Source of the DNA: Chaenocephalus aceratus
Lineage: Eukaryota; Chordata; Actinopteri; Perciformes; Channichthyidae
Length of the DNA stretch: 64,000 nt
Reading direction: 5' to 3'
Assembly: GCA_023974075.1 (NCBI GenBank)
Contig: JAMFTG010000055.1
Coordinates: 712,477 to 776,476 of the forward strand
A program made the position numbers and the translations under genes. Positions 1-11,600 of this stretch are shown piece after piece. The notes beneath the pieces are model-generated. The model did not search any database. It was not told the DNA's origin and saw nothing but the letters and a program-made list of their open reading frames with translations. The first letter of the stretch is position 1. Every line of letters starts with the position of its first letter.

Positions 1-386
1 GTTAATTTGAACCGGTTGACCACTGAGACCTCTAGAATTCGGCGATTTGTTTCAATACAAATCTATCACATTGCTCCTAATGCAGAAGCTCCACTTTACT
101 GATGATCTCTTTCAAGGTCTCTCCAAATATTTGCTGTGTGTAATTGTCCGGTAATTTAATTCCGAGAATCACACGCAGAGGAAATCGATGAAAGTCGATA
201 TTCCCAGGTTATTTATTAGCCCCAAATGTAAACGAGTAGAGAAACCCAAAAAAAATTGCAGCAGCTCAGTTTTTTACAGGTAATTTATGATACCGTCAAT
301 CACAGACACTGGCAAGCCAATCTCAAAATAGAAATTTACTTACCAGCCTCTGAAGATCTTTTGGTATCCTGTTCGTGACGCCAATT
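1..386 (-). mobile_element. LTR retroelement leader: primer-binding site and 5' untranslated region
   Basis: Read on the minus strand, this follows the LTR. Two or three bases after the LTR's terminal ACA lies a tRNA primer-binding-like site, TGGCGTCACGAACAGG (about 368-383). A splice-donor-like GCTGGTAAGT follows, then about 300 bases of untranslated leader that runs off the left edge of the window. No gag or pol frame is visible in this part, so the class (endogenous retrovirus or Gypsy-like) cannot be decided. The coding part and the second LTR would lie left of base 1. Confidence 0.6.
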
Positions 387-828
387 TGTAAGGGAAACTT
401 CTGTTGCAATGGAAATCAGGACTCAGAGAGACACGGGAGGAGCAGGAGTTCTGAATGTCAAACACTGGGATTTATTGAGAGTTTAATACGGCCGGAGCAC
501 TAACAAAGCAACTCGCACTGTTAATGCAGGCTGCCAAATCAATTCTGCCCACACAAAGAAAGAACCACTCGGACCTGGTCTCTGAGAAGGGGCGGAACTT
601 AGAAGCGCGGGGCTTTTACTCTAAATAATAACAGATGGACAAACAAAGATCGGGCAGTAAACCCTTCCTCCCACAGGAAAGGAGAGCACCTCTTGACCTG
701 TGCCCTCCTCAAGTTACAGGCAAGAGCATAGGCGACTTAATGAAAAACATATCTTTGAAATAACAGATTCTCAGAAAAGCTGAGAATCACGAGACATAAA
801 CAGATCCCATTAAAATATTTCCTTCACA
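387..828 (-). mobile_element. 5' long terminal repeat (442 bp)
   Basis: On the minus strand the segment begins TGTGAAGG and ends CCCTTACA, the usual TG...CA ends with a short imperfect terminal inverted repeat. An AATAAA signal lies in its last third (plus-strand TTTATT near 470) and a primer-binding-like site follows directly. Its right edge meets L2 LINE coding sequence, so the element inserted into that LINE. The partner LTR and the target duplication cannot be checked because the element leaves the window. Confidence 0.65.
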
Positions 829-2164
829 CTAACTATGGATGGCATTAATTTGGCCTCCAGTGAGACTGTAAGGAATCTTGGTGTTATATTTGATCAGGAT
901 TTATCCTTTAACGCCCACATAAAATCAATTTCAAGGACCGTCTACTTCCATCTACGTAACATTGCAAATATCAGGCATATCTTGCCTCAAAACGATGCAG
1001 AGAAACTAGTCCATGCATTTGTTACTTCTAGGCTGGATTATTGTAACTCTTTATTATCAGGGAGTACCAAGAAGTCAATCAAGTGGCTTCAGCTGATTCA
1101 AAATGCTGCGGCTCGTGTACTAACCAGAGTTAGGAGAAGGGACCACATTACTCCTGTTCTGGCTGCCTTACACTGGCTCCCTATAGAACACAGGATAGCA
1201 TTTAAAATTCTTCTTCTCGCCTACAAAGCCCTTAATGGGCAGGCGCCATCTTACCTTAAAGAACTCATTATACCCTACTGGCCTACTAGGGCATTGCGTT
1301 CCAAGAATGCAGGGTTGTTGGTTGTTCCTAGAGTCTCTAAAAGTACAATGGGAGCCAGAGCCTTTTCTTATCGAGGTCCACATTTGTGGAATCAGCTTCC
1401 AGTTTGTGTTCGGGCGGCAGACACCCTATCCGTTTTTAAGAGTGCGCTTAAGACCTTCCTTTTTGATAAAGCTTATAGTTAGGGCTGATTAGATTCAGCC
1501 CCTAGTTTTGCTGATATAGGCTTAGTTTGTCGGGGGACATCTTCCTTCTTCCTTCTCTCTGTCTATACCTGTGTCCTCTCATGTTCCGATTAACCCAGCT
1601 TCCCCAAATGTCTTTCTTTTTGGTGTCTATATACGCCGGGATCCGGAGTCATGGATGATCCTGCGGTCCTGTGCCCTGGATCTTGAGTCGTGGCTGTGGT
1701 CCTGGATCATCGGTCCTGGATGGATATCCTCGTGGATTCATCTTCCTATTATACACACATGCATTTCCAAACATCTGGACTACCTATGTTGCAAATGTAT
1801 TATCTTTTCAATTTACACACGGCATCTATTGCAGTCTGTCCGTCCTGGGAGAGGGATCCCTCCTCTGTTGCTCTCCCTGAGGTTTCTCCCATGTTCCCTT
1901 AAACTGGGTTTTCTTTGGAAGTTTTTCCTTGTACGATGTGAGGGTCTAAGGACAGAGGGTCTGAGGACAGAGGGACTAAGGACAGAGGGTCTAAGGACAG
2001 AGGGTCTGAGGACAGAGGGTCTAAGGACAGAGGGTCTAAGGACAGAGGGTCTAAGGACAGAGGGTGTCGTATTGTCATACTGATATTCTGTACACACTGA
2101 GAAGACCACTGAGACAAATGTAACATTTGTGATATTGGGCTATAAATAAACATTGATTGATTGA
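829..2164 (+). mobile_element. L2-type non-LTR retrotransposon, 3' half (end of reverse transcriptase ORF plus 3' UTR)
   Basis: An open frame from 835 to 1482 encodes the C-terminal end of an L2/CR1-like reverse transcriptase. Typical L2 blocks are visible in order: RNLGVIFDQDLSF, SRLDYCNSLL, LQLIQNAAARVLT, LHWLPIEHRI, YKALNG and LWNQLP. A stop codon and an L2-like 3' UTR follow, ending in GGGCTATAAATAAACATTGATTGATT, where the repeated TTGA tail is typical of L2 elements. The 5' part is cut off by the LTR element on the left. The ORF fragment is intact over 215 codons, so this copy is fairly young. Confidence 0.85.
1939..2065 (+). repeat. 15-bp minisatellite in the L2 3' UTR
   Basis: About eight copies of a 15-bp unit, AGGGTCTAAGGACAG with G/A and C/T variants, sit inside the 3' UTR of the L2 element. 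The unit length is a multiple of three, so it stays open in several frames, but it is not coding. Confidence 0.9.
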
Positions 2165-4728
2165 TTGATTGATCATGCACACTCGTTCCCTTTCGCCCCC
2201 TCATGCACACTCGTTCCCTTTCACCCCTCATACACGCTCGTTCCCTTTCACCCCCTCATACACACTCGTTCCCTTTCCCCCCCTCATGCGCACTTGTTCC
2301 CTTCCCCCCCCATGCACACTCGTTCCCTTTCGCCCCCTCATGCGCACTCGTTCCCTTTCGCCCCCCTCATGCACACTCGTTCCCTTTCACCACCCCCTCA
2401 TGCACACTCGCTCCCTTTCCCCCCCTCATGCACACTCGTTCCCTTTCACCCCCTCATGCGCACTCGTTCCCTTTCACCCCCTCACCCCCTCATGCGCACT
2501 CGTTCCCTTTCACCCCTCATGCGCACTCGTTCCCTTTCACCCCTCATGCGCACTCGTTCCCTTTCCCCCCCTCATGCGCACTCATTCCCTTTCACCCTCT
2601 CATGCACACTCGCTCCCTTTCCCCCCCTCATGCGCACTCGTTCCCTTTCACTCCCTCATGCGCACTCGTTCCCTTTCACCCCCTCATGCGCACTCCTTCC
2701 CTTTCACCCCCTTATGCGCACTCATTCCCTTTCCCCCGTCATGCGCACTCGTTCCCTTTCCCCCCGTCATGCGCACTCGTTCCCTTTCCCCCCCCTCATG
2801 TGCACTCGTTCCCTTTCCCCCCCTCATGCGCACTCGTTCCCTTTCACCCCCTGATGCACACTCGCTCCCTTTCCCCACCTCATGCACACTCGTTCCCTTT
2901 CCCCCCCTCATGCACACTCGTTCCCTTTCCCCCCCTCATGCCCACTTGTTCCCTTTCACCCCCTCATGCGCACTCGTTCCCTTTCCCCCTTTCATGCACA
3001 CTCATTCCCTTTCCCCCCTCATGCGCACTCGTTCCCTTTCCCCCCCTCATGCACACTCGTTCCCTTTCACCCCCTCATGCACACTCGTTCCCTCTCCCCC
3101 CGTCATGCGCACTCGTTCCCTTTCCCCCGTCATGCGCACTTGTTCCCTTTCCCCCCTCATGCGCACTCATTCCCTTTCCCCCCTCATGCACACTCGTTCC
3201 CTTTCACCCCCTCATGCACACTCGTTCCCTTTCCCCCCGTCATGCGCACTCGTTCCCTTTCCCCCCGTCATGCGCACTCGTTCCCTTTCCCCCCCTCATG
3301 CGCACTTGTTCCCTTTCACCCCCTCATACACACTCGTTCCCTTTCCCCCCCTCATGCGCACTTGTCCCCTTTCCCCCCCCATGCACACTCGTTCCCTTTC
3401 GCCCCCTCATGCGCACTCGTTCCCTTTCGCCCCCTCATGCACACTCGTTCCCTTTCACCACCCCCTCATGCACACTCGCTCCCTTTCCCCCCCTCATACA
3501 CACTCGCTCCCTTTCCCCCCCTCATGCACACTCGTTCCCTTTCACCCCCTCATGCGCACTCGTTCCCTTTCACCCCCTCATGCGCACTCGTTCCCTTTCC
3601 CCCCTCATGCACACTCGTTCCCTTTCCCCCCTCATGCACACTCGTTCCCTTTCGCCCCCTCATGCGCACTCGTTCCCTTTCACCCCCTCATACGCACTCG
3701 TTCCCTTTCCCCCCTCATGCACACTCGTTCCCTTTCCCCCCTCATGCGCACTCGTTCCCTTCCCCCCCCTCATGCGCACTCGTTCCCTTTCGCCCCCTCA
3801 TGCACACTCGTTCCCTTTCCCCCCTCATGCGCACTCGTTCCCTTCCCCCCCCTCATGCGCACTCGTTCCCTTTCGCCCCCTCATGCGCACTCGTTCCCTT
3901 TCGCCCCCTCATGCGCACTCATTCCCTTTCCCCCCTCATGCACACTCGTTCCCTTTCACCCCCTCATGCACACTCGTTCCCTTTCCCCCCGTCATGCGCA
4001 CTCGTTCCCTTTCCCCCCTCATGCGCACTCGTTCCCTTTCACCCCCTCATGCACACTCGTTCCCTTTCCCCCGTCATGCGCACTCGTTCCCTTTCCCCCG
4101 TCATGCGCACTCGTTCCCTTTCACCCCCTCATGGGCACTTGTTCCCTTTCACCCCCTCATACACACTCGTTCCCTTTCCCCCCCTCATGCGCACTTGTTC
4201 CCTTTCCCCCCCCATGCACACTCGTTCCCTTTCGCCCCCTCATGCGCACTCGTTCCCTTTCGCCCCCTCATGCACACTCGTTCCCTTTCACCACCCCCTC
4301 ATGCACACTCGCTCCCTTTCCCCCCCTCATGCACACTCGCTCCCTTTCCCCCCCTCATGCACACTCGTTCCCTTTCACCCCCTCATGCGCACTCGTTCCC
4401 TTTCACCCCCTCATGCGCACTCGTTCTCTTTCCCCCCTCATGCACACTTGTTCCCTTTCACCCCCTCATGCACACTCGTTCCCTTTCCCCCCGTCATGCG
4501 CACTTGTTCCCTTTCCCCCCCTCATGCACACTCGTTCCCTTTCCCCCCTCATGCACACTCGTTCCCTTTCACCCCCTCATGCGCACTCGTTCCCTTTCGC
4601 CCCCTCATGCGCACTCGTTCCCTTTCCCCCCTCATGCGCACTCGTTCCCTTTCCCCCCTCATGCGCACTCGTTCCCTTTCGCCCCCTCATGCGCACTCGT
4701 TCCCTTTCCCCCCCTCATGCGCATGTGT
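2165..4728 (+). repeat. 28-bp pyrimidine-rich minisatellite, about 90 copies
   Basis: The unit is close to TCATGCGCACTCGTTCCC followed by TTTC and a run of C. Units vary at GCG/ACA, GTT/GCT and the length of the C run (27-30 bp). The array starts exactly where the TTGA tail of the L2 LINE ends and stops before 4735. The plus strand is strongly C+T rich. All three plus frames stay open for hundreds of codons only because the unit contains no stop in any frame. No start context, splice signal or known domain supports coding. Confidence 0.95.
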
Positions 4729-4734
4729 ACTGTG

Positions 4735-5425
4735 ATGGCTCCGTCACAAGTTGTTCTGTTGGCTCCTTTCAGTTCTCTTTTTACTTTAATTCATAACCAG
4801 AAAATCCTGCTGCCTTCCTCACTGTGGAATGTGACCAGAGCAGCTGGAGCTCCTTTGTGTTGAAATGAACCAATCAGGGTGTGACACACAGACGTGCATG
4901 GTGACAGTTGCTATGTTATATGGTAATAATTAAAAACATTCAAAGTACATTACTTTAATTAATTAATGTTCCGCCAAACCATTTTTAACAAACCTAATAT
5001 CTAATTATAATGTAATGTACACATACAGTATTGGTGTACAATGTTTATATAAATATTGTTTTATTATTATTTTACCTTTATTATATTATCTTACTTTAAC
5101 TTCTTAAGTTTATATACATATTTGTATTCCATTTTATGTATTTTTTGGCCTTGCACATTAACACGCAAATTAAATATGAAAAGTCTGCCATTATAAAATA
5201 TACAGAAGAGATTATGTAAAGTTTATACATTACACAAGTAGTTTTAAAAAGGCAGGGTTAATCAAATCAAAGAAAAGGTTGTCTCTATGTATTAAAGCAG
5301 GCGTTACATTAAAATCTTCTGAGTCACCGGGTGAACTGGTTGGTTTTGGGCTTGGTGTCTTCCTGGTAGCATATTAAATCGCATATGACGATAGTTCTGA
5401 TAAACACTCCCTGTGTGCCACCCTT
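4735..5425. other. Intergenic, AT-rich, no gene seen
   Basis: Unique-looking AT-rich sequence between the minisatellite and the candidate promoter at 5.4 kb. I see no open frame with recognisable protein content, no RNA gene and no clear repeat. Confidence 0.5.
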
Positions 5426-5484
5426 TATAAATGCATCCCGCATCACAGGGAGCCATTACGCAGAGCGAGTCCACTAAAGTCAAG
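5426..5484 (+). promoter_or_regulatory. Candidate TATA promoter and non-coding first exon (fam111-like gene)
   Basis: A TATAAAT box at 5426-5432 is followed about 25-30 bases later by a short segment that ends at a good splice donor, GTCAAG/GTAAGA (exon end 5484). The nearest downstream acceptor in front of a start codon on this strand is at about 8581, so this may be the untranslated first exon of the fam111-like gene with a 3.1-kb intron. The link is inferred from position only. Confidence 0.4.
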
Positions 5485-5667
5485 GTAAGACGCTTACAAT
5501 CTTTCTTTGTTTTTTAAAGGTATTTGTTATGCCAGAGAGGGCCTTCAGAGAGATCGAATTGGAGGATCAAACCCTCTGTAACATCGACACGCAGTGAAAT
5601 GTGCCTGTTTGTCTGCTATAGGACGCTTCAACAGTGTCGTATCATGTGTTAGTACTTCAGGCTAAAG

Positions 5668-6175
5668 CAGGGGGGTCCAAACCTTTTTCACTGAGGGCCA
5701 CAGACAGAAAAACATACAAAGGGCTGGGCCCCTCACTAGAGGAGAGGTATACTGCCTCATAGCTTAAACTATAACTCAGCTAAATCAATCAAATGTAGGT
5801 AAATGATGCTTTCTACTTTCAGGGTTTCAGTTATCCTGTTGCAGCTCATGCCTTAAAACCGAAGCCTCAGATTGATTATTATAAGGGGAAATATCAAGGG
5901 TCTATTTATAGCTTGTTATGGAAATAAAACAAAGGTCTGTTAGAACATGTTCTCAGCTCTAATTGACTGAATGCATTTTAATAGTGGGCTTATCAACACA
6001 TGAAAACTACTGTGTAATATAGGCTCACATATATATATTTAAGAAGTACAATATCAGACAAGCATGAGTTTCAGGTGGCGCCATATACCATTATACTTTA
6101 AGAACTTGCTGAGAGCCGCTTAGAAATGGACAACGGGCCACATTTGGTCCCCGGGCCGTAGCTTGGACACCCCTG
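5668..6175. mobile_element. Non-autonomous hAT-like transposon (508 bp) with 8-bp target duplication
   Basis: The ends are CAGGGGGGTCCAAAC... and ...GCTTGGACACCCCTG, imperfect inverted repeats of hAT type, with GGGCC-rich subterminal stretches. It is flanked by GGCTAAAG (5660-5667) and GGTTAAAG (6176-6183), an 8-bp target duplication with one mismatch. No transposase frame is present. Confidence 0.8.
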
Positions 6176-6293
6176 GGTTAAAGAATAATAGCGTCATCAG
6201 CTTTAACAAACTCCACTTGCCAAATAAACTGTTAAAGGGCACCACAGCAGGGCCCAGGAGGTGAACTGGGACCTCTCCAAGTACCAGTCTTTT

Positions 6294-6790
6294 AAAAAAA
6301 AAATTTTATTGAAAATTTGGCAGTTTTTACACTTTATTTACAATGCTACATAATATTTACAAGTATTTGGAATTTTTCCTTTATGGACACATTTAATCAT
6401 TGTACAAAACATAAATCATAAAAATAATAAACACTCCAACCCAAAACCTAATTACGAAAACCAATAAACAAGACAAACATACAAAAATCAAACAAACCAA
6501 AGAAGACAAATGAGAAAAATTTCCTTTTCCAACGCACATGTCAGCAATGTAATGCCTATTGCTTGTAAAATGTATTTTTACTTCTCCATCCCTCACCGAA
6601 ACAAGGTTGCTTCCTGACACAAAATCCTCATGGAACAATTCAATGTTACGGCTCCGAGTCCAAGTCCCTATTAACTGAGCCACGGACTTTAGAGATGTAA
6701 AGGGATGAAAGGAGGACATGACTAGGCAGCGGATTAAGCGTGTCCTTCTTTCTTTACATGCTGTCAAACATCCATAATACAGGTACTTTT
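6294..6790 (-). mobile_element. Retroposon-like fragment ending in a poly(A)-like tract
   Basis: On the minus strand a 124-codon frame (6393-6767) is followed by AATAAAATTTTTTTTTTAAA-like sequence at its 3' end (near 6295-6310), as in a 5'-truncated retroposed copy. I do not recognise the encoded peptide. The C-terminal half is very hydrophobic because it runs into AT-rich sequence. It could equally be a chance frame next to an A/T tract. Confidence 0.35.
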
Positions 6791-7360
6791 ATTTTGTTGT
6801 TGTCGAGAACTAAAACATTTTTTTTTTTTATTTCCTTGTTGCAGGCGGTCAACTATTCGTGTCTTTGTGCTCTACCTGGCAACGCCTAACACAGAGAGAG
6901 GAGCCGCTGAACCGGTTTGGTACGTTTCTGCAATCGTTCTGGAATCTTCCAGTTCTTCTGGAAAACGCTCATTTCAATTTCAAAGATTAAAAAGCTTAGA
7001 TATGGCAGTTCACTTCTTTAGTCCCAGGCTCCTCCAACAATACAACATACATGTAGCGGCGATCGCTCATCAAAAAAGGCCACTCGTGGAGGTTAGCAGT
7101 CAGAGTTCCCAACGCGTGTTGTGGTGAAGGATGAGGTCCACCATGACGTAATTTGTAATGCTTTATTTCTTTATACAACGTTAAAATGTTCTTTTACGAC
7201 TCACGTAGGCCTATCTAAAATCTTGGTTAAAACATAACAATCACGCACACGGTCAACACGGTTTTAAACACGTGTGGCTTCCTCTCTAACCTCTCATCCC
7301 AACTGATCACCTGTGCCCACATATAGCTTAATTACCTCGCGTGCTCCCAGGTGGCCGCGT
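6791..7360. other. Candidate intron sequence of the fam111-like gene, no coding content recognised
   Basis: A short open frame at 6867-7127 gives no recognisable protein. The stretch near 7000-7060 (CCCAGGCTCCTCCAACAATA) resembles sequences near 18590, 27625 and 53410, so it is probably part of a dispersed short repeat. Confidence 0.4.
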
Positions 7361-7379
7361 TCACACACACACACACACA

Positions 7380-7437
<58 letters not shown>
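7361..7437. repeat. (CA)n microsatellite
   Basis: About 38 dinucleotide units of CA with single G interruptions near each end. Open frames reading His-Thr or Cys-Val across it are artefacts. Confidence 0.95.
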
Positions 7438-7439
<2 letters not shown>

Positions 7440-7493
7440 AACCCTGTGCACAACCCAAAGTAAATTGGCTCCAACAATACATATATACAAGAC

Positions 7494-8237
7494 CAAAGGT
7501 GGGAAGTAACGGAGTACAAATACTTCGTTGCTGTACTTAAGTACATTTTTCTGATATCCGTGCTTTACTCCACTACTTATATTTACATGTTGAACACAAA
7601 TACCTGTACTTTCTACTTCTTACATGTTGAACTCAAATACCTGTACTTTCTACTTCTTACATGTTGAACTCAAATACCTGTACTTTCTACTTCTCACATG
7701 TTGAACTCAAATACCTGTACTTTCTACTTCTCTCATGTTGAACTCAAATACCTGTACTTTCTACTTCTCTCATTTCCCAAACAGCTGGTTCCTTTAGTCT
7801 GAATGTGTGTTGGTGCGTGATCATTATTCTTCAGAGTCGCTGCGTGCCTATTGGTTGGAACACGATCCGTGTATCCATCACTTCCTGGTCTTCTCTAAAG
7901 AAGAGGGACCAATGGAAACGTTGTCATGTTGCCGTTGGTCACCATGGAAACATTCATTAGCTAACGATGACATTATTGTTCTATTAATATAAAGGGAGGT
8001 CAGGTACTCTTTAAAGCAGCTGCTAGCTATGGGTACTTTCTACTGAAGTACACTTCAAAGCCTCTTTACTTTCACTTGAGTAAAGAAGTTTAGTCAGTAC
8101 TTCTACTTTTACCAGAGTATTTTTAAACATGAGTATCTGTACTTCTACTTGAGCAAAGGATGTGTGTACTTCTACTTGAGTAAAGGATGATTGTACTTCT
8201 ACTTGAATACAGGATGTGTGTACTTTTGCCCTCTCTG
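7494..8237 (+). mobile_element. Non-autonomous hAT-like transposon, family A, with 5-unit internal minisatellite
   Basis: Complete 744-bp copy flanked by a perfect 8-bp duplication, TACAAGAC (7486-7493 and 8238-8245). It starts CAAAGGTGGGAAGTA and ends TACTTTTGCCCTCTCTG. Between about 7585 and 7770 lie about five copies of a 37-bp unit (CACAAATACCTGTACTTTCT + ACTTCTTACATGTTGAA). A unique central part follows (GGTGCGTGATCATTATTC ... TCAGGTACTCTTTAAAGC). Three other copies of this family lie in the window, with very different numbers of the 37-bp unit. Confidence 0.85.
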
Positions 8238-8607
8238 TACAAGACATAAAACAATAAAAATAATACAAGTAGTACATTTGTCCTGCAGTGAGTACACAAT
8301 TTATTGCATTCTAACCAATTCAGTTTTTGGAGACATAGAAACAAAATTATGAAATGCAATATTTAATAATATAATGTTTATAAGAGCATCACTTTCGTAT
8401 AACTTGAGTTATATAGTTATTGATATTTATTTCACCTTTATATTTCATGTTGTATATTTAACCTCATTCATTTTACCTTATTTATTAAACCTTATTTTTT
8501 CATCTTATTCATTTATTTATTTATAGTTAATTCATTAATGTATTCATTTGTTTATTCAGCAGAACTGCTCCTCTTCTCCAGAGCACGGTCTGCAGAAGGT
8601 GACCAAC

Positions 8608-11600
8608 ATGGCGGAGGCTGCAGGATCTGAGGTGAGAGTTAAGGCATCCTGCGCCTCAGGAGAGTTAGTTCCTCGTTAGCTGAACCAGAGCTCTCAGGAG
8701 ACCACCAGGTCACTGCAGACTGCTGGGTCTGTAGATGCTGATCAGTGACAGCTTCACCGAGTGTCTGAACATACGGCCTCAGGTCCGATGTTACCATAAC
8801 AAATCCATTCAGGACCTTCTCCTAGGGTGCTAGCTTCAAAGCTATTTGGGGTCCAACTGTCTTTTTTATGAAATGGCAAAAAGACCATTTGTATTCATTA
8901 TTTCTCACCACATGTTACCGTGAACTCTTAAATATGTTTTCTCACAAGCCTCAAAGGTAAACAAAGAATCAAAACACGGAACAATGATCGATGATTGAAG
9001 TTCATTCTGGCTGCATTTTAACAACAGAAAAACTAAAACGTGTGCAGGGTTAATTGTCACAAATAAGTAATAATAAAACTCCTTTAAAGTCAAATCTGTT
9101 GACACATGGATTTGAGGAGTGACGTCCATTACTGTAACAACAACACATCTGAATCTTTTTTCTCATTTCGCAGACTGGTCCAGGAGCAAAGAGCATGAAG
9201 AAGGAGAAGGATGCTGATCCCACTGTGAGTAAACTGATACACTAAACACACAACAATTCTGCATTTTTTTATTTTAATGTTGAAGTGACCAGAGCTCTCA
9301 GGAGACCACCAGGTCACTGCAGACTGCTGGGTCTGTCGATGCTGATCAGTGACAGCTTCCCCGAGGGTCTGAACATACGGCCTCAGGTCCGATGTTACCA
9401 TAACAAATCCATTCAGGACCTTCTCCTAGGGTGCTCTGGCCCCATGTACACTACGAGCATCCTTATGTTCGAACATGGCGTTTGTTCTGGCCAATCCATG
9501 ACTAGCACAGAAGTCCAGTAACAAAGCACCCAATCACGACCCTCCAAGTGTCTCCATCATTGCCCACCTGTGCGTTCAAGTCTACAAGGAAGACTAGGGA
9601 GTCCCCTTCAGGACGCTATCCAGGGTCTCCAAGAAGGCAGAATACTCTGAAGTGCTGTTTTCTGCTGAGGCACATACAACAGTCACAGTTCCCCCCCCCC
9701 CCCCCCCCCCATAATCCACATGCATAGCGAGGCGACCCTTGTGGTGGGAATGTACTGAGACAAACTAACAAATACTAAAATGGTGAGGAAACCTTTCCGT
9801 TATACTGAAATGGAGATTCTTGGAATAAGACGGTCTTATAGGGAGTTCATTCTTTCAAGAAGGTAAATCGTTACAGAGTCCAGCAGTCTGCTGCGAAATA
9901 CAAAAGTAAATGTGATTTGACGAGTGAAGTCCTTTGTTGTAACAACAATACATCTATCTTTTCTCATGTTGCAGACTGATCCATGTGCAAGCGGAACGAA
10001 GAAGGAGAAGGATGCTGATCCCACTGTGAGTAAACTGTGATCGATGAACATTCTGCATTTTAGTTAATCAACAAGTAAATGTTACTTTAGTTGTCTTACT
10101 CTGGTTTTCCAGCAGGCCGGACATTTACATCGCTTCAGAGTGAAATTCCCTTCTGACCGCAAGGAACACACTATCGACTGTGTTCAACCCGGAACAGTGC
10201 TGCGGGCGATACAAACATGTCACAAATACAATAAGCAGTTTTCAGATGAAAAGCTTGTGATTCAGCTGGGTAAAGAGGATAAGAAATATGCCATTGCGAC
10301 ACATTTCCCTTGTACTTGTATCAGGCAAGATGTGTGTCTGATCTTATCGCATGAAAAAGAAAAGACTGAATGGACCCAAGGCCAAAATGAGGAACCAATA
10401 CAGTCAAAGGAAATGTATTCTGTCTTCTATATTGATACAGTGGGAGGACTAAACACCAGAACAAAGAAGTTTATCAGAAGCACGGATTTCAATGATTTCA
10501 CGTATCTGTGTGTGTATGGGGAGAAGGGTAGGACAGTGGAGGACGCTCTGAGAAGAGATGGACGCTTCATTGATGATCTTGGCAACTTCACTCTGTCTGA
10601 CAACAAGGATCCAATTAAAACCACTGGATGTACCCAACCTGTTGACAACCTGCATGGAAAAGAATTCAAGTTGTGTCTTGAAAGGACACAACTGAAGCGT
10701 AGCAAAAAAATTGTCAGAGAAGAAGTAAAGCAGGGAATAACCGTTATCCAAAAAACAATGGAAAACAATAAAGTCCGTGTCAAAGATTTAGTGGAAGACC
10801 GTATCAGAGCAGAGAACAGATCCAAGGGAAAGAGTGGTCAGAGTGGCAGCAGTGTCGACGTTGAAGAGATTTATGATTTACTGCGGGAGCAGTGTGCAGG
10901 TCTGAGGGAACTGATGATGAAGAGATTCCCAGGTGATTCTTATCAGGAGAAACTGAACCTGAGGAAGGAAGACTTTGGAAAGATCCGACAGTCGTTCAGC
11001 GACGTTCACAGAGTCAGAGAGCTGATAAAACTGGGCGAGTCAGTTTGTGTGATTGTGACTCCATTTCAGACTGGAACAGGGTTTGTGTTGTTTGACAACT
11101 TCATCTTGACTAACGCACACCTGTTTAAAGATTGTGTTGAAGAAGGAAACACAAAGCTGAAGGATGATATAAAGGTGGATGTTCTCTTTAACTTTGAAGA
11201 ACAGCACAAAAATTATCACTACTTTCAGCTGGCTCACCGTAACATCCTCTACTATCACGATGAGCTCGATTATGCCATACTTGAGCTTGAGCCTGTCGGA
11301 CAGAAATACAACCCAGACAAAAATGAACTCACAGAAAAGAAGGTGCCACCAGGGCTCCTGAAGAGGTTTGGTGAAATGCCTGAGAGTGGTGGAGCCTGTC
11401 TCATTGGTCACCCAGGTGGAGGAGTGAAACAACTGGATCCAACATCTATCATTGAGATAGAAAACAGGGAGAAGGCTGGAAAGGGTCAATTAGAGCCAGA
11501 CACTGCTTTCGTTGTCCACAAAATAAATGACCCAGGCATTGAAAGCATATTGGTAGGTGGAAACAAAGCAGAGAAAGGAATAACCTACAACACCTTCATG

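Noticed and set aside
1168..1492. Minus-strand and second plus-strand frames over the L2 region
   Set aside because: Shadows of the L2 reverse transcriptase frame at 835-1482.
2169..4863. Overlapping plus-strand frames of 617 to 886 codons
   Set aside because: They are three readings of the 28-bp minisatellite, which has no stop codon in any plus frame. There are no domains, splice signals or start context.
10140..10142. GTG at 10140 as the start of the fam111-like frame
   Set aside because: The frame continues upstream through the acceptor at 10112 into three small phase-0 exons that begin with a true ATG at 8608.
10427..11489. Minus-strand frames of 100 to 149 codons
   Set aside because: Antisense shadows of the fam111-like coding exon.
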